From Teredinibacter franksiae (GTDB taxonomy: Bacteria > Pseudomonadota > Gammaproteobacteria > Pseudomonadales > Cellvibrionaceae): 64,000 bases of DNA. The position numbers were made by a program, and so were the translations under genes. The notes beneath the pieces were generated by a model. That model made no database searches, was not told the origin of the DNA, and saw nothing but the letters and a program-made list of their open reading frames with translations. Of the stretch, positions 1 to 9,700 are shown one piece after another (position 1 is the stretch's first letter; every line of letters starts with the position of its first letter). Location of the stretch: contig NZ_JACJUV010000001.1 in assembly GCF_014218805.1 (NCBI RefSeq), positions 496,001 to 560,000 of the forward strand, read 5' to 3'.

Positions 1-476
1 GTTTCGGTGCCAAGGCTTGCAGCTTTGGTTTCGCCTTTGCTTTCTTTTAGGTCGCCATTGACCAAATCATCTACGGCACTCGTGTCTATTAAATCAGCCA
101 GTTCGTGGCCCAGCGCCAGTAACCCGCTGTCGGCGGCTTTGTCGCGGGCTTTCTTTTCAACTTCGGTAAGCGGTTTTTCATCTACCTTCTCTACCTGCCT
201 GGCCACCGTAGGCTTGGGTTTCGGCGGTGGGGGGGGTGGCGGTGGTGGAGGCGGTGGGGTTGGTTTTGGCCGCTCTTCAATAAACTGCGCTACCCGATCG
301 GGTAGAGGTGACCTTTTTTTGCGCTCTGGTTCTGGCACGTCTACGTTGCTGATTATTGCCGCGGTAATAATAGCGACTGAAAATACAGCGAGCAGCACCA
401 GCACAAACAGCCGCTCAGTGCGCTTTGAGGCGGGTTGCCAGTCCAGAGTTATTGATCGGTAAGTCGTGTTCGTCAT
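1..476 (-). CDS. AgmX/TonB-like proline-rich envelope protein, N-terminal part
   Basis: The reading frame starts at the ATG at 476 and runs off the left edge, giving about 158 residues. Seen: a short cytoplasmic N-terminus, one hydrophobic helix at about residues 23-43, a charged segment, a run of twelve prolines near residue 75 followed by KPKPT, then an acidic/lysine-rich stretch. This is the layout of TonB, TolA and AgmX-type proteins, which span the periplasm and carry force or signal from an ExbB/ExbD channel. It lies 14 bp downstream of an exbD-like gene in an ExbB-ExbD-ExbD order, which supports AgmX/GltJ- or TonB-like membership. The C-terminal domain that would decide the family is outside the window. 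Confidence 0.75.
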   Translation of the reverse strand, partial: MTNTTYRSITLDWQPASKRTERLFVLVLLAVFSVAIITAAIISNVDVPEPERKKRSPLPDRVAQFIEERPKPTPPPPPPPPPPPPKPKPTVARQVEKVDEKPLTEVEKKARDKAADSGLLALGHELADLIDTSAVDDLVNGDLKESKGETKAASLGTE

Positions 477-490
477 CCGATAGTTTTCTT

Positions 491-991
491 TTATGATTTA
501 CTTTTGGCTTTTTGATTGGCAGCAAAAGCGATTTTTCGATAATTAGCCTGCTGACAAGTTTTGAGTATTTTTCTTACTAACGCATAGGGGATATTTTCAT
601 CACCCATAATGGTTACCGCTCTACCAGCCTTTTCGTTTACCGGGGAAATAAACCCTAACGAAGCCTGATATTCCAGTTCTTTGTTCAACGCTGGAATAGT
701 TTCTTCTTCGCTGCTTTGCAACTCAGCAATGGTGGCTACCCGCCTACCCTGCACTAAAATATCGTCGCGGGTTATTACAATCACCACCGTTTCTTTTGGT
801 GCTTTGGTGGCAATGGAAGACGGTAACGTCAAATCTTTTGCGCTGGGTAGTTGTTGCGTGTTCGATGAGTTAACCAACAGAAAGAATACCAATATGGTGA
901 AAATATCCATCAACGATACAAGGTTAAGTGCAGGCTTCTTCTGCAGTTTATGATTGCGCTCCATACGCCGTGCGCGCTTAGATAATTGCAT
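491..991 (-). CDS. ExbD/TolR-family biopolymer transport protein (first)
   Basis: A 166-residue protein with a basic N-terminus, a single membrane helix at about residues 24-42 that includes the LVSLMDIFTILVFFLL segment with its aspartate, and a periplasmic domain. The membrane aspartate is the proton-path residue in ExbD/TolR proteins. The ATG directly follows the TAG of the upstream exbD-like gene (TAG-ATG, no gap), so the two are probably translationally coupled. It should work with the ExbB-like channel encoded at 1553-2170 to power the AgmX/TonB-like partner. The substrate or output is unknown. Confidence 0.88.
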   Translation of the reverse strand: MQLSKRARRMERNHKLQKKPALNLVSLMDIFTILVFFLLVNSSNTQQLPSAKDLTLPSSIATKAPKETVVIVITRDDILVQGRRVATIAELQSSEEETIPALNKELEYQASLGFISPVNEKAGRAVTIMGDENIPYALVRKILKTCQQANYRKIAFAANQKAKSKS

Positions 992-1534
992 CTATTTAGC
1001 CTCCTCGGTTACCGCAGCATCTACTTCTCCGGCTTGCTCTTCCTTTGGTGCATCACCGATGGACACATTGGGAAACAGCTCTACCAGCTCTAGTGTTGCA
1101 ACCTGTACAACTTCTGCATAGCGAACATGGTCCATCACCTCTATCATTGTTCTGTATTTAACAGCGGGGTCCATAAGCAGCGAAATATTCTTTTCTTGTG
1201 GAAACCGGGTTTTAATTTCGATAAGTACATCGGCAAATATATTCCAGTTAAACTCACCACTTTCAGGGTTGCGTGCCACCTCTTTCATTTGACCAAGAAT
1301 CGCGTCTTGTATAATCAAACTGTTTTCAGTAATGCGCACCTGAAGCTGCAGCTTTATTTCTTCGTTTTCTTTTTGTTTCGCGTCTAACGATGGCAGGTTT
1401 AACTCCAGCACTGTCATTCTGGAAAATACTGCCGTTATCAACAAAAATGGAACGAGAATAACCATAAGATTCAGGAAAGCCGTGATATTCAGCTCTACTG
1501 TTTCCTGCATTCGGTTTTTTCGTATTCGTTTCAT
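992..1534 (-). CDS. ExbD/TolR-family biopolymer transport protein (second)
   Basis: A 180-residue single-pass inner-membrane protein. The helix near residues 15-38 contains the NITAFLNLMVILVPFLL segment. Its N-terminal topology matches ExbD/TolR, but the usual membrane aspartate appears to be asparagine (AFLNLM), so this paralogue may be structural and not proton-conducting. The periplasmic part is longer and ends in an acidic/alanine tail. One channel gene plus two ExbD-like genes is the arrangement of the Myxococcus AglR-AglQ-AglS motor, whereas classical exbBD and tolQR operons have one ExbD/TolR. The ATG at 1534 lies 18 bp after the ExbB-like gene. Confidence 0.87.
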   Translation of the reverse strand: MKRIRKNRMQETVELNITAFLNLMVILVPFLLITAVFSRMTVLELNLPSLDAKQKENEEIKLQLQVRITENSLIIQDAILGQMKEVARNPESGEFNWNIFADVLIEIKTRFPQEKNISLLMDPAVKYRTMIEVMDHVRYAEVVQVATLELVELFPNVSIGDAPKEEQAGEVDAAVTEEAK

Positions 1535-1552
1535 TACTACGCCCTAGCGGCC

Positions 1553-2170
1553 TTATTCATCGGTCATTAAGTTGAGGCACTTTACCGCCGCCATTTCAAT
1601 ATTATCGACAAGGCGAACTGTTTTGGTAGAGAGGTATGAATGAATAAGGATAAGCGGAATGGCAGCGGTAAGGCCGAAGGCGGTGGTATTCATAGCTACC
1701 GAAATACTCGCCGACAGCATGTCAGCTTTTTCAGCGGGGTCGGCGTTAGCAACAGCCGTAAAAGCCTGTATTAGCCCGATAATTGTTCCTAACAGCCCCA
1801 AGAGCGTTGCAATATTGGCCAGGGTCGCAAGGTAGTGGGTACGCTGCTCCAGCTCGGGAACAACTTCCATTATGCCCTCGTCCATTGCCGACTCGATTAG
1901 CTCACGCTTAGCACTACTCTTCTTCCGAGAAAAACCGTACACCAGTACACGTGCGAGTGGCGTATTCGTACGACTCACCGCCAGCTCGGCCCTCTCCAAG
2001 TCGTTTGCTTTTAGCATAGGCGTAATACCTTTCCATACCTTATTGGTTTTTGCCTGAGTAGAGAGAAGATAAATGAGTCTTTCCAAAGCAATAGCCAAAC
2101 CAAGTGCCATTACGGCTAAAATGGCGTACATAAACGGCCCGCCCGTTTGGAAAAATTTAATCAAGTCCAT
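1553..2170 (-). CDS. MotA/TolQ/ExbB-family proton channel protein
   Basis: A 205-residue protein with three predicted membrane segments: about residues 11-35, a second with the LATLANIATLLGLLGTIIGL signature of TolQ/ExbB proteins near 115-140, and a third near 160-180 with NTTAFGLTAAIPL. These are the hallmarks of the pentameric proton channel that works with ExbD/TolR. It heads the channel-ExbD-ExbD-AgmX order and lies 24 bp downstream of the small gene that follows ppkA, so it may be co-transcribed with the T6SS regulatory operon. That transcriptional link is an inference from spacing only. Confidence 0.92.
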   Translation of the reverse strand: MDLIKFFQTGGPFMYAILAVMALGLAIALERLIYLLSTQAKTNKVWKGITPMLKANDLERAELAVSRTNTPLARVLVYGFSRKKSSAKRELIESAMDEGIMEVVPELEQRTHYLATLANIATLLGLLGTIIGLIQAFTAVANADPAEKADMLSASISVAMNTTAFGLTAAIPLILIHSYLSTKTVRLVDNIEMAAVKCLNLMTDE

Positions 2171-2194
2171 AAGTTAACCTCTATAAATTGGGGT

Positions 2195-2437
2195 TTATTT
2201 TGTAAAATTTGGTTGTGTATCTGTAGGCCCGTAGAAAACAGTTGTCATGCTGTTACCTTTACTGGTGAGCACTTCATTTTCGTCACCGCCCTCCGTTTCA
2301 ACACCATTGTATTCTTGGTCTACTGCGTTAAGTATGTGCCTGCGCTGTGCACGATACTCTTCTGTAGACAAACTTCTGTTGTAATACGCGCGTGAAAGTT
2401 CGCGAATCATTTCGGAATAACTGTGATTTTGTGACAT
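2195..2437 (-). CDS. Small hypothetical protein next to the kinase gene
   Basis: An 80-residue soluble, charged protein that I do not recognise. Its N-terminal half looks like a short helical hairpin with an LSxEEYxxxRxxIL pattern, reminiscent of the short oligomerisation/C-terminal motifs (SHOCT-like) found in many bacterial proteins. The second half is acidic and glycine/threonine rich. It starts 4 bp after the ppkA stop and is followed by the ExbB-like gene 24 bp later, so it bridges the T6SS kinase and the ExbB/ExbD module in one probable operon. A role linking the two is only a possibility suggested by position. Confidence 0.7.
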   Translation of the reverse strand: MSQNHSYSEMIRELSRAYYNRSLSTEEYRAQRRHILNAVDQEYNGVETEGGDENEVLTSKGNSMTTVFYGPTDTQPNFTK

Positions 2438-2441
2438 TTAG

Positions 2442-5264
2442 TTATCGTTCCACAATTTCTCTGAGTAGACGGAAACCGGTATATTTGTCGGCACCACTTA
2501 CTGTTTCGGCAAGATTTACGCTGCAGTCTTCCATTGCGGTTTGATAAGAACCACCCACAGCAACAATTTCTCCCCCCCTATCGGCAACCAACTCCCTGAC
2601 GTTGCCCACATGATTAACCAACCCCCAACGATTCTGAACGCCTACATCGGCTTTAATAAGCGAATCACCTTTTTGTATACCGCGCGAATTAAGTTTGCAG
2701 TTTCGATTGGAGTCGAGCTTGCCTCGTTGCGCGCGAGCGGCATATTCCCACTCAGCACGGGTGGGCAGTCGATATTTTCTTTTCGCCTTTTCACTTACCC
2801 AGCGCAGGTAGCCCTTTACATCTCTAGGGCTAATATTCGTTACGGGAAACTCCAGGTTAGTATTTACATTGGCTGTGCAATTACCACTGGAGGTACAATA
2901 TTGATTGTATTCTTCTACGGTTACTTCGTATTTACCTATTGCGAAAGCCTTCACGCTTCCCTTAGCGGGAATAACCACTAATGTGGGGCCTTTCTCTTCT
3001 CCTGCTAACCGATCTCTACAACTGGCACGCTTACCTCTGGCGCCCAAGCCAGCTAACGAGAGGTCACACGGGTCTTTCGGAATAATAGCAATGGACTGAA
3101 CCGCATTGTTTTTAGGAAACAACCGTATAGCTTGCTTTTTATACTCATTTGCACGCTCGGGGAATGAGCGACCAATACGCGAGATACAGGCCGAAAGCGC
3201 GGTTACAATACCGCCTTCATTTTTTCTGTAACGAGACATGTCAACTTCTCTCAGTTTGGTCACGGCGATTTTAAAATCACGCATATTCAAACCGCTTCGG
3301 CATGATGTTTGTTCGGTTACGTTGGTCATGGCCTGGTCGAACACATCGCGCTTTTTCTTCTCTTCCGCTTTTTGTACCGCTACATTCGTCGCCCGTTTCT
3401 TTGCCAAACGATCACGTTCTTCTACGTCGGCCAGTCTTTTTTCTATTGATTTTAGCGTTAGCTCGTATTGTTCAGTCAATGTACTAAGTGCATCTAAGTC
3501 GCCGGCATACCTCGGCGCATTCTCCAAGAGGCGAGCCGCATTAGCCATATCTTCTTGCTGTATAAATACCGTAATTTTTTGCAAATATTGCTGGTAAATT
3601 TCCGGGGTACGAGCTTGTAGCCATTCGTCATTTTCACCCACCATGGAGGTTAGTTCTTCTACCTCCAGCAGAAGGTCGGCCTCCCAGGTACGAGTAAACT
3701 CCAGTGTTTTAAGCAGGCTGGTAATATTTGCTCTGTGCTGCTCTACACGCAGCTGCATTTCAATTTCGCTACGCACGTCGTCTTCTGAAATGGTGGGGCC
3801 GTTATTCCCCCCCATATATAAATAACCAACCGTGGTGAGCAACGCAAGAATTACGACGGTAACGACACCCGCCTTAAAATAGGATTGACGCAACTGCGTC
3901 ATCATGCCCCAAAACTCTTCTACGCTAGATGCACGCCCTTCCCTTTCGAAAGCCAGTGCTTTTTCCAACGCTTTCCATTGGTTTTTCCTTAGCTGGGGAA
4001 TGCGCTCGGGTTTTAGGCCCAACCGAGCTGCTTCATTTGCGTGAACTCTATCGAAGGGGTGACGACCGGTAAACATTTCGTAGGCTATACAACCCAGCGC
4101 ATATATATCGTCGCGTACATCAGGCTCTAAGCCTTCCAGCATTTCTTTACTGGCGTATGCCGGGGTTAAGGCGCCTAAGTTGCCGGCATCAAATACGGTT
4201 TTATCCTCTGGGTCATCTTCATGTGTTTCTGTCGCCGCTACCGCGCGCGCAATACCAAAATCAAACACTTTGGCAAGGCCTTTACCGGTCACAAAAATAT
4301 TGCCGGGCTTAAAGTCTGAGTGAATGATGTTTTCACCGTGGGCGTACATTAATGCCGCACATATACCTTCTAATACCCGCCAAGCATCTTCTTCCGGCAG
4401 GCCAGTTGCCTTGTATTGGCTAATAAGTTTGTCGAGTGGTTTTCCGTCGAGAAACTCCATGGTCATAAAAACGCTATCGCCGTCTTTGTCGAAGTCGAAT
4501 ACGTTTACGATGTTGGGGTGGGCAATTTTTTGGGTTTTTCGTGACTCTCTCTGCAGAGCAATAAAGGCTTCGGGATGAGATTTAAAGTCGTCACCCAATA
4601 CTTTTATCGCAACGTAGGGGTCGCGGTCCTGCGCTTCTACTTTCAGTAGGTCTTTAGCTTTGTACACCATCCCCATGCCGCCAGCACCGAGCATTTCTTC
4701 AAAAATAAATCGATTTTTTAATATGTGCTTACGCGGGGTGGAGGCGGAAACCGAAGGGTTTGTTTGACCTGGCTCTAGCGACAAACCCTTAGGTGCACCA
4801 TGACCGCCAGAGGCTGGCGCGGCCGCTGGCGTACGCCGGCCGGGATTAAACTGGGTTTTGTCGCCAGCAGGAGGCCTTGCCTTTGGTTGGACTTTTGGCT
4901 GAATTTTAGTTTGATCACCGGCAGCCGATTGGGCTTTGGGGCGTGCAGCGGTTCTGGTTTTGGTCGGCGCCTGCGGTATGCCCTTTTCTTGTAGCGCTCG
5001 ATTAATTTGCCGTTGTTTTTGCTGCGCATGGCTGGCTATGCGTGTTTTATCGCTATCGGATAATGGCCGCTTAGCGGCTTTTTTAACTACAGTTGCGTCA
5101 GGTGATGGCGATGCTGGACGCGGCGACCTTTTTATAACCGTTGCATCCCCCGGAGCCTCCAGCGGTGTTTTTGCGGGCGTTTGCTTACCCTCTCCGTCCA
5201 GCGGTTTTTTAGCCGCCACACGCGTTTTTATCTTTGTTTTGTCAGTATCTTCGGGTGTATCCAT
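2442..5264 (-). CDS. ppkA: PpkA-type membrane Ser/Thr kinase with C-terminal formylglycine-enzyme-like domain
   Basis: A 940-residue Hanks-type kinase. An unstructured N-terminal tail (about 1-180) carries repeated D-x-T motifs at T10, T42, T58, T74, T119 and T137. The kinase domain spans about 186-460: G-loop GAGGMG 193-198, catalytic lysine K221, catalytic segment H315-S-D317 (usually HRD), N322 and DFG 335-337. The activation segment contains DKTVF around T356. A membrane helix follows at about 465-485, then a coiled-coil periplasmic part, then a SUMF1/FGE-sulfatase-like domain (about 745-938). T6SS PpkA phosphorylates a TssL- or Fha-type target to license assembly. Pseudomonas PpkA has a von Willebrand A domain in the periplasmic position, so the sensor half here is different. 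It lies in the order ppkA-pppA-tagF-tssM as in HSI-I clusters. Confidence 0.93.
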   Translation of the reverse strand: MDTPEDTDKTKIKTRVAAKKPLDGEGKQTPAKTPLEAPGDATVIKRSPRPASPSPDATVVKKAAKRPLSDSDKTRIASHAQQKQRQINRALQEKGIPQAPTKTRTAARPKAQSAAGDQTKIQPKVQPKARPPAGDKTQFNPGRRTPAAAPASGGHGAPKGLSLEPGQTNPSVSASTPRKHILKNRFIFEEMLGAGGMGMVYKAKDLLKVEAQDRDPYVAIKVLGDDFKSHPEAFIALQRESRKTQKIAHPNIVNVFDFDKDGDSVFMTMEFLDGKPLDKLISQYKATGLPEEDAWRVLEGICAALMYAHGENIIHSDFKPGNIFVTGKGLAKVFDFGIARAVAATETHEDDPEDKTVFDAGNLGALTPAYASKEMLEGLEPDVRDDIYALGCIAYEMFTGRHPFDRVHANEAARLGLKPERIPQLRKNQWKALEKALAFEREGRASSVEEFWGMMTQLRQSYFKAGVVTVVILALLTTVGYLYMGGNNGPTISEDDVRSEIEMQLRVEQHRANITSLLKTLEFTRTWEADLLLEVEELTSMVGENDEWLQARTPEIYQQYLQKITVFIQQEDMANAARLLENAPRYAGDLDALSTLTEQYELTLKSIEKRLADVEERDRLAKKRATNVAVQKAEEKKKRDVFDQAMTNVTEQTSCRSGLNMRDFKIAVTKLREVDMSRYRKNEGGIVTALSACISRIGRSFPERANEYKKQAIRLFPKNNAVQSIAIIPKDPCDLSLAGLGARGKRASCRDRLAGEEKGPTLVVIPAKGSVKAFAIGKYEVTVEEYNQYCTSSGNCTANVNTNLEFPVTNISPRDVKGYLRWVSEKAKRKYRLPTRAEWEYAARAQRGKLDSNRNCKLNSRGIQKGDSLIKADVGVQNRWGLVNHVGNVRELVADRGGEIVAVGGSYQTAMEDCSVNLAETVSGADKYTGFRLLREIVER

Positions 5265-5272
5265 ATCGATCT

Positions 5273-6022
5273 CTAACAGCTCCCTGGCTCACCTTTCAGT
5301 ACAATAAGTGAAACATTATCTCTAGCCTTGCTCGCTAATGCGCGACGCATCAGCTCTTCGGCCGCGTCTTGCCCATTTCGCCACGCCAAGCACTCTTCCA
5401 TGTCGGTGTATTCAATAGCGTTGTAGAGCCCATCACTGCATAACAAAAAGGTATCGCCAATTTGCAGACTAAAAATAGTGGTATCGACAAACACTTCGTT
5501 TTCACCGCCAACGGCGCGGGTAATAACATGGCTGTCGGGGTGGTCAATGGCCTGCTCCGTTGTGAGCATACCCATTTGCACCAGCTCTTCCACCTGACTA
5601 TGGTCACGTGAAAGCTGCGACAAAACACCTCCGCGATAGCGGTATAAGCGTGAGTCTCCCACCCATAGGCAGACCCCTACCCGACCACGGGTAGCGAATA
5701 ACACCACGGTACTGCCCATGGATCCGCCATTAAGCTTTTCTTCCGAATATTCTAGAATTTCCTGATTAGCTTGAATTAAGGCATCGTCGACTTCGTCGAC
5801 TAAATCACTGAGTCGATCAGTATTTTCCAGTGTGTTCAATAACTCGGCCACTTTTTGTGAGGCAATGTCGCCCACCTCATGGCCACCCATACCGTCGGCG
5901 ACAGCCCATAGGCTAATCTCCGGACGCATTATCAGGGTGTCTTCGTTAACTTCTCGTACGCATCCTACGTCTGTCGCGCTAGCACCATGCCAGTCGATCG
6001 GACGAAATTCAGTATCACTCAT
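5273..6022 (-). CDS. pppA: PP2C-family protein phosphatase PppA
   Basis: A 249-residue single-domain PPM/PP2C phosphatase. Metal-binding and catalytic motifs are visible: VREVNEDT (N26-E27-D28), ADGMGG (D43-G44), a central GDSRLYRYRGG, SDGLYNAI and a C-terminal DNVSLIVL. In the T6SS threonine-phosphorylation pathway PppA removes the phosphate placed by PpkA and so resets the apparatus. The gene overlaps tagF by 8 bp and ends 8 bp before ppkA, consistent with one operon. Metal-dependent activity is inferred from the intact motifs. Confidence 0.95.
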   Translation of the reverse strand: MSDTEFRPIDWHGASATDVGCVREVNEDTLIMRPEISLWAVADGMGGHEVGDIASQKVAELLNTLENTDRLSDLVDEVDDALIQANQEILEYSEEKLNGGSMGSTVVLFATRGRVGVCLWVGDSRLYRYRGGVLSQLSRDHSQVEELVQMGMLTTEQAIDHPDSHVITRAVGGENEVFVDTTIFSLQIGDTFLLCSDGLYNAIEYTDMEECLAWRNGQDAAEELMRRALASKARDNVSLIVLKGEPGSC

Positions 6023-6779
6023 TGGGATTCGATTCTTCTTCGTAGCTCAGCGGGTTTAAATAGTAGGGTTCGGGCCAGTCCCAGTTTTGCCACTGGCCTT
6101 CGAGCATAGCGGCACTAGCGGTTGTGACGGGCAAGCCACGACCAACAAACAAGCAGGGTTCAACAAATTCAGAGCCCCGAGTAGACCACATGCTGTAACT
6201 GGCATAGGAATTTCGGAGACTGGCGTCCAGTAGCGCTGGTAAGCCTGCAAGAGGTGAGAGGTCTTCACCTTGTTGACGAACCAGCAGTGGCGACACTGGG
6301 TTAGCACCACCAAAAAGATTTTCCGTTTTAGTGTAAGCGGGGTTGGCCACTATCGCCGCACTATTAATGTCTTCAAGTAAGGCTTCAATATCCATTTCAC
6401 CCTCAAGAGCCTGCAGAGCAAACTCTTCCATGGTGTCGAACCATGCTGTTTGCTCACACAATACCGCTACCGGGTTTGTTCCCGGTGGAATAGGCGAAAC
6501 AATTGAAAAGGGGAAATAGCGACCCACGCGATCGACACTTGGCAGAAGTATGCCCGCCCAATTGTTTTCATCAATTACGCCCTCACTTAACACAAAACGC
6601 CAGATGGGGCTGGTAAGGTAAATATCTAGCCAGTCTTCACCCAATTGCGTTTGGGTGGAACTAACAAACAACTGCAACCAGTTGTCCCAGATATCGATAA
6701 ACTGGGACGGAAGTTCCCGGCTGATAAAATCGCCGTGGGAAGGAAGCTTGCCAAAAAAACCTGTAGTGAACGCAGACAC
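6015..6779 (-). CDS. tagF: T6SS-associated protein TagF
   Basis: Recognised from the N-terminal TGFFGKLPSHGDFI signature of the TagF/DUF2094 family. The chosen start is the GTG at 6779, which overlaps the tssM stop as TAGTG and is preceded by GGAG eight bases upstream. The frame extends to a TTG at 6815, but that start has no clear ribosome-binding site. The protein is then 254 residues, soluble and cytoplasmic. TagF is a post-translational regulator of T6SS firing that acts in the same network as PpkA/PppA/Fha; in Pseudomonas it represses by sequestering Fha. Here it is a free-standing protein, whereas in some species TagF is fused to PppA. Confidence 0.92.
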   Translation of the reverse strand: MSAFTTGFFGKLPSHGDFISRELPSQFIDIWDNWLQLFVSSTQTQLGEDWLDIYLTSPIWRFVLSEGVIDENNWAGILLPSVDRVGRYFPFSIVSPIPPGTNPVAVLCEQTAWFDTMEEFALQALEGEMDIEALLEDINSAAIVANPAYTKTENLFGGANPVSPLLVRQQGEDLSPLAGLPALLDASLRNSYASYSMWSTRGSEFVEPCLFVGRGLPVTTASAAMLEGQWQNWDWPEPYYLNPLSYEEESNPNE

Positions 6780-9700
6780 TAAATTGACTCCGGACACCGG
6801 AAAGAGGTAAGCCAAGAGCGATCCATTGGATTGTTCACGCTCTTCGCCTTCCCCTGATACAGAATACGGTGCTGTTCGTTATTACCGTCCATTACTTTGA
6901 AGCCAATGTTATACACATTAGCGCGGTTGGTTTTTTCAATGTCAGCAGAATCCATTAAGTGAAACCAAGACCATGGCCCGGTAAAAGAGCGATCATGTAC
7001 TGCGTCGTTAAGGTCTTCAAAAATGACTCTTATGCGATTATTGTCGCTGGCACCAGACCAGTTAATATTTTTCCAAAACTTTGGCCCATGCTTATAAATA
7101 AGCCGCTCGTCGCCCAGCTCTAATACAAAACGAGCGTGGTTTTCTTTCATTCGATAAGGACGCAACTCCAGTTGTATCTCAGGTGTTTCTGCATTGGTTC
7201 TAAATAGTACATTCTTAATATTCAGCCCCCGGCGTACCTGCCTCAACGTTTTATTAGAAAAGCCAATGCTGTACTTATCAACAACTTTGTTCGACCAGTT
7301 TTTGCGGGTATCGATAAAAGCCGCTATATAGTCTTTGTAAAACAGGTCCAACGTACCTGCGGGCTTAAAGAACGCAGCAAAATCAAACATGGCCATTTCA
7401 TCTGCACTGCCACCGTTCAGCGGATACCGGCCAGCCAAGCCCTGCCTATAGCTCGTGTATACCTGGGCGTTCCATTCAACATTTACATACTGGCGGGCAG
7501 AACCCAATATAACCTTCCACGTTTCGTCGGCTAAGGTGGTTAACCACCGCTCTACCGGCTCAGGCTGATTTTTCGCATAAGCACGTAGCGACGTAATGGC
7601 ATTTCCGCCACCGCTTTGAAAGCGTGCTTTGGCGATATCGAACGATTTTTTAGCCGGGTCTGGCGACATGGCCACCTCAGAAACGAACTCCTGCAATTGC
7701 TGCACCTTTTGCATAGCGCCATCAACGGGCGTAAGCCCACTGCGAGATTCGTGCAGCATTAAATGTAGTTCACGAAACTGTTTATCAACCCGTGTAGTTT
7801 CTACTTTACTGGCAGCAAAGGATTTTAAACGCCCCATTTTACTCTTGCTATTGCCTTCATCGCCGGCAGCAAGGTCTTGCAATACGGGCATAGTAAGCTG
7901 CGTATGCTCTTTGCCTACCTGAAGAATGGCCCGTAATGGTGAATATACCGGGTCGGCAAAACTCATCAATGCATCGTTAACTTGGTTAATACTCGAAAAC
8001 GATTTAACGTCAAGATTTTTGAACAACCTTGCCCAAGTACTAGCGTATTCGGCTAAGTAAAGTTCTTTGACTTCTTTACTGATTTCACCTAGATCTTCTT
8101 GAATAAAGTCAACACGCTCTTTTTCGTCTTGCGCCAGTAACCAGCGTTCATTTTCTATATCGGCAATTAACGGTGATTCAGCAGAAAAGTCGAGATTCTC
8201 ATACACACCAATAGTGTATAGCGCTGGAATTGAAAGTGTTTTACCTTCGGTTTTAAAATAGGAACGAACCGATTCACCGAACTGATTAAGCATATCGACC
8301 GGATAACCGTATTCAGGGTTATTCTTCGCGCGCTCGTATATGCGCTGCGATACCGGCACGCGTAAAAGTGTAGTGCGTGTATCAGCCACTAATCGCTGAT
8401 TAAGCTCCAATGGCGCTAATGGCAAAGCCAACAGTTGATCGAGGTGAGCTTTTAACTGTTGACGACGGGTTGCCTCACCTTGTAGGCCCGCATCCCACTG
8501 CGCGTGAAACCACTCTTTAACCAGCTCAGGCTCCATTTTGTCGAGCCGCTCAAACATCATATAGATACGGAATGTGTTGTATAAATCTCCGCCTTTATGA
8601 CCTTGTTTAAGCGCACGCTCCAGATCGTCTACCAATCGAGGCAATAACAACTCACGCAATTTCAGTTCGTAAGCTTTATTCGCTTTCTCATCTATACGGC
8701 TATCGTAAAGCCCCATGCCCGACAACCAAGGGTGCTCTTCCTGATCGTAGACAATACTGGCTTTGGCCAGAGCATTAAGTGGTGGCAAGACCACACGAAC
8801 GTCTTTGTTCCAGTCTTTTACTTTTTTCTCTTCTGCCGAAAATTCTTCAAGGTACCCATTCACTTCATTCATAGAAAGCGTTTGCCGGGTAAGCGCACCA
8901 CTCCATACCAAACCAGTAGCCACCATAACAACGGCAAGCGTGGCATAAGTAGCCCGCTGCGCCCAACGTATAAAACGCTCGTAGCCAATATTAGAACCAA
9001 CCAGTTCAGATTCAGGAAAAACCACATCGCGAAACAAGCGAGAAAGGAAAAAGCTTTTGCCCTGCTGTTGCGCCAGTTGCGCGGAATCGCGGGCGAAACC
9101 AAAATTGGCAGATACGGAGGACATCAACCGATCAATCGGTGTGCCGTCTTGGGTTCCGCTGGAAAAATATACGCCACGCAAATAGGGTTGAAACTGATAA
9201 CGATTTTGCGAAAATGTTTGGCGGGTGAAGGAATCTACAAGATTTTGTAGGTTTTCCATCTGCTGGGGGAAACCGTATATAGCGCCACGGCGTTTAGGGT
9301 CGCGCTCCTGATGCATTCGCCACAGTACACGGTCGTATAGCCGCTCTGTTAGCTGATCAAGCTGCTCCGAAATATAGTCGAAGTTTGGGCTTTGATTTGC
9401 CTTTGGCGCATTGGGTAGCGATACCCCCCATACTTGTTCTCGGTCATCGCGATTAAGGTCTTCAAAAAACTCCGAAAAGCCCGAAACCAAATCGGATTTA
9501 GTAAACATTAAATAAACAGGAAAACGAATCTGCAGCTTTTGCATTAATTCATCTAAGCGCGAGCGAATTGTTTTCGCGTTTTGGATGCGCTCGTCTTCGG
9601 TTTGTATTAACAAGTCTTGTAGGCTTATGGCCACTACAGCACCATTAATGGGCCGTCGACGGCGATTACGCTTGAGCAAACCAAGAAAACCTTCCCAGGC

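Noticed and set aside
7..462. Open plus-strand frame with a polyglycine run
   Set aside because: It is the antisense of the proline-rich AgmX/TonB-like gene, which has a proper start, membrane helix and operon context on the minus strand.
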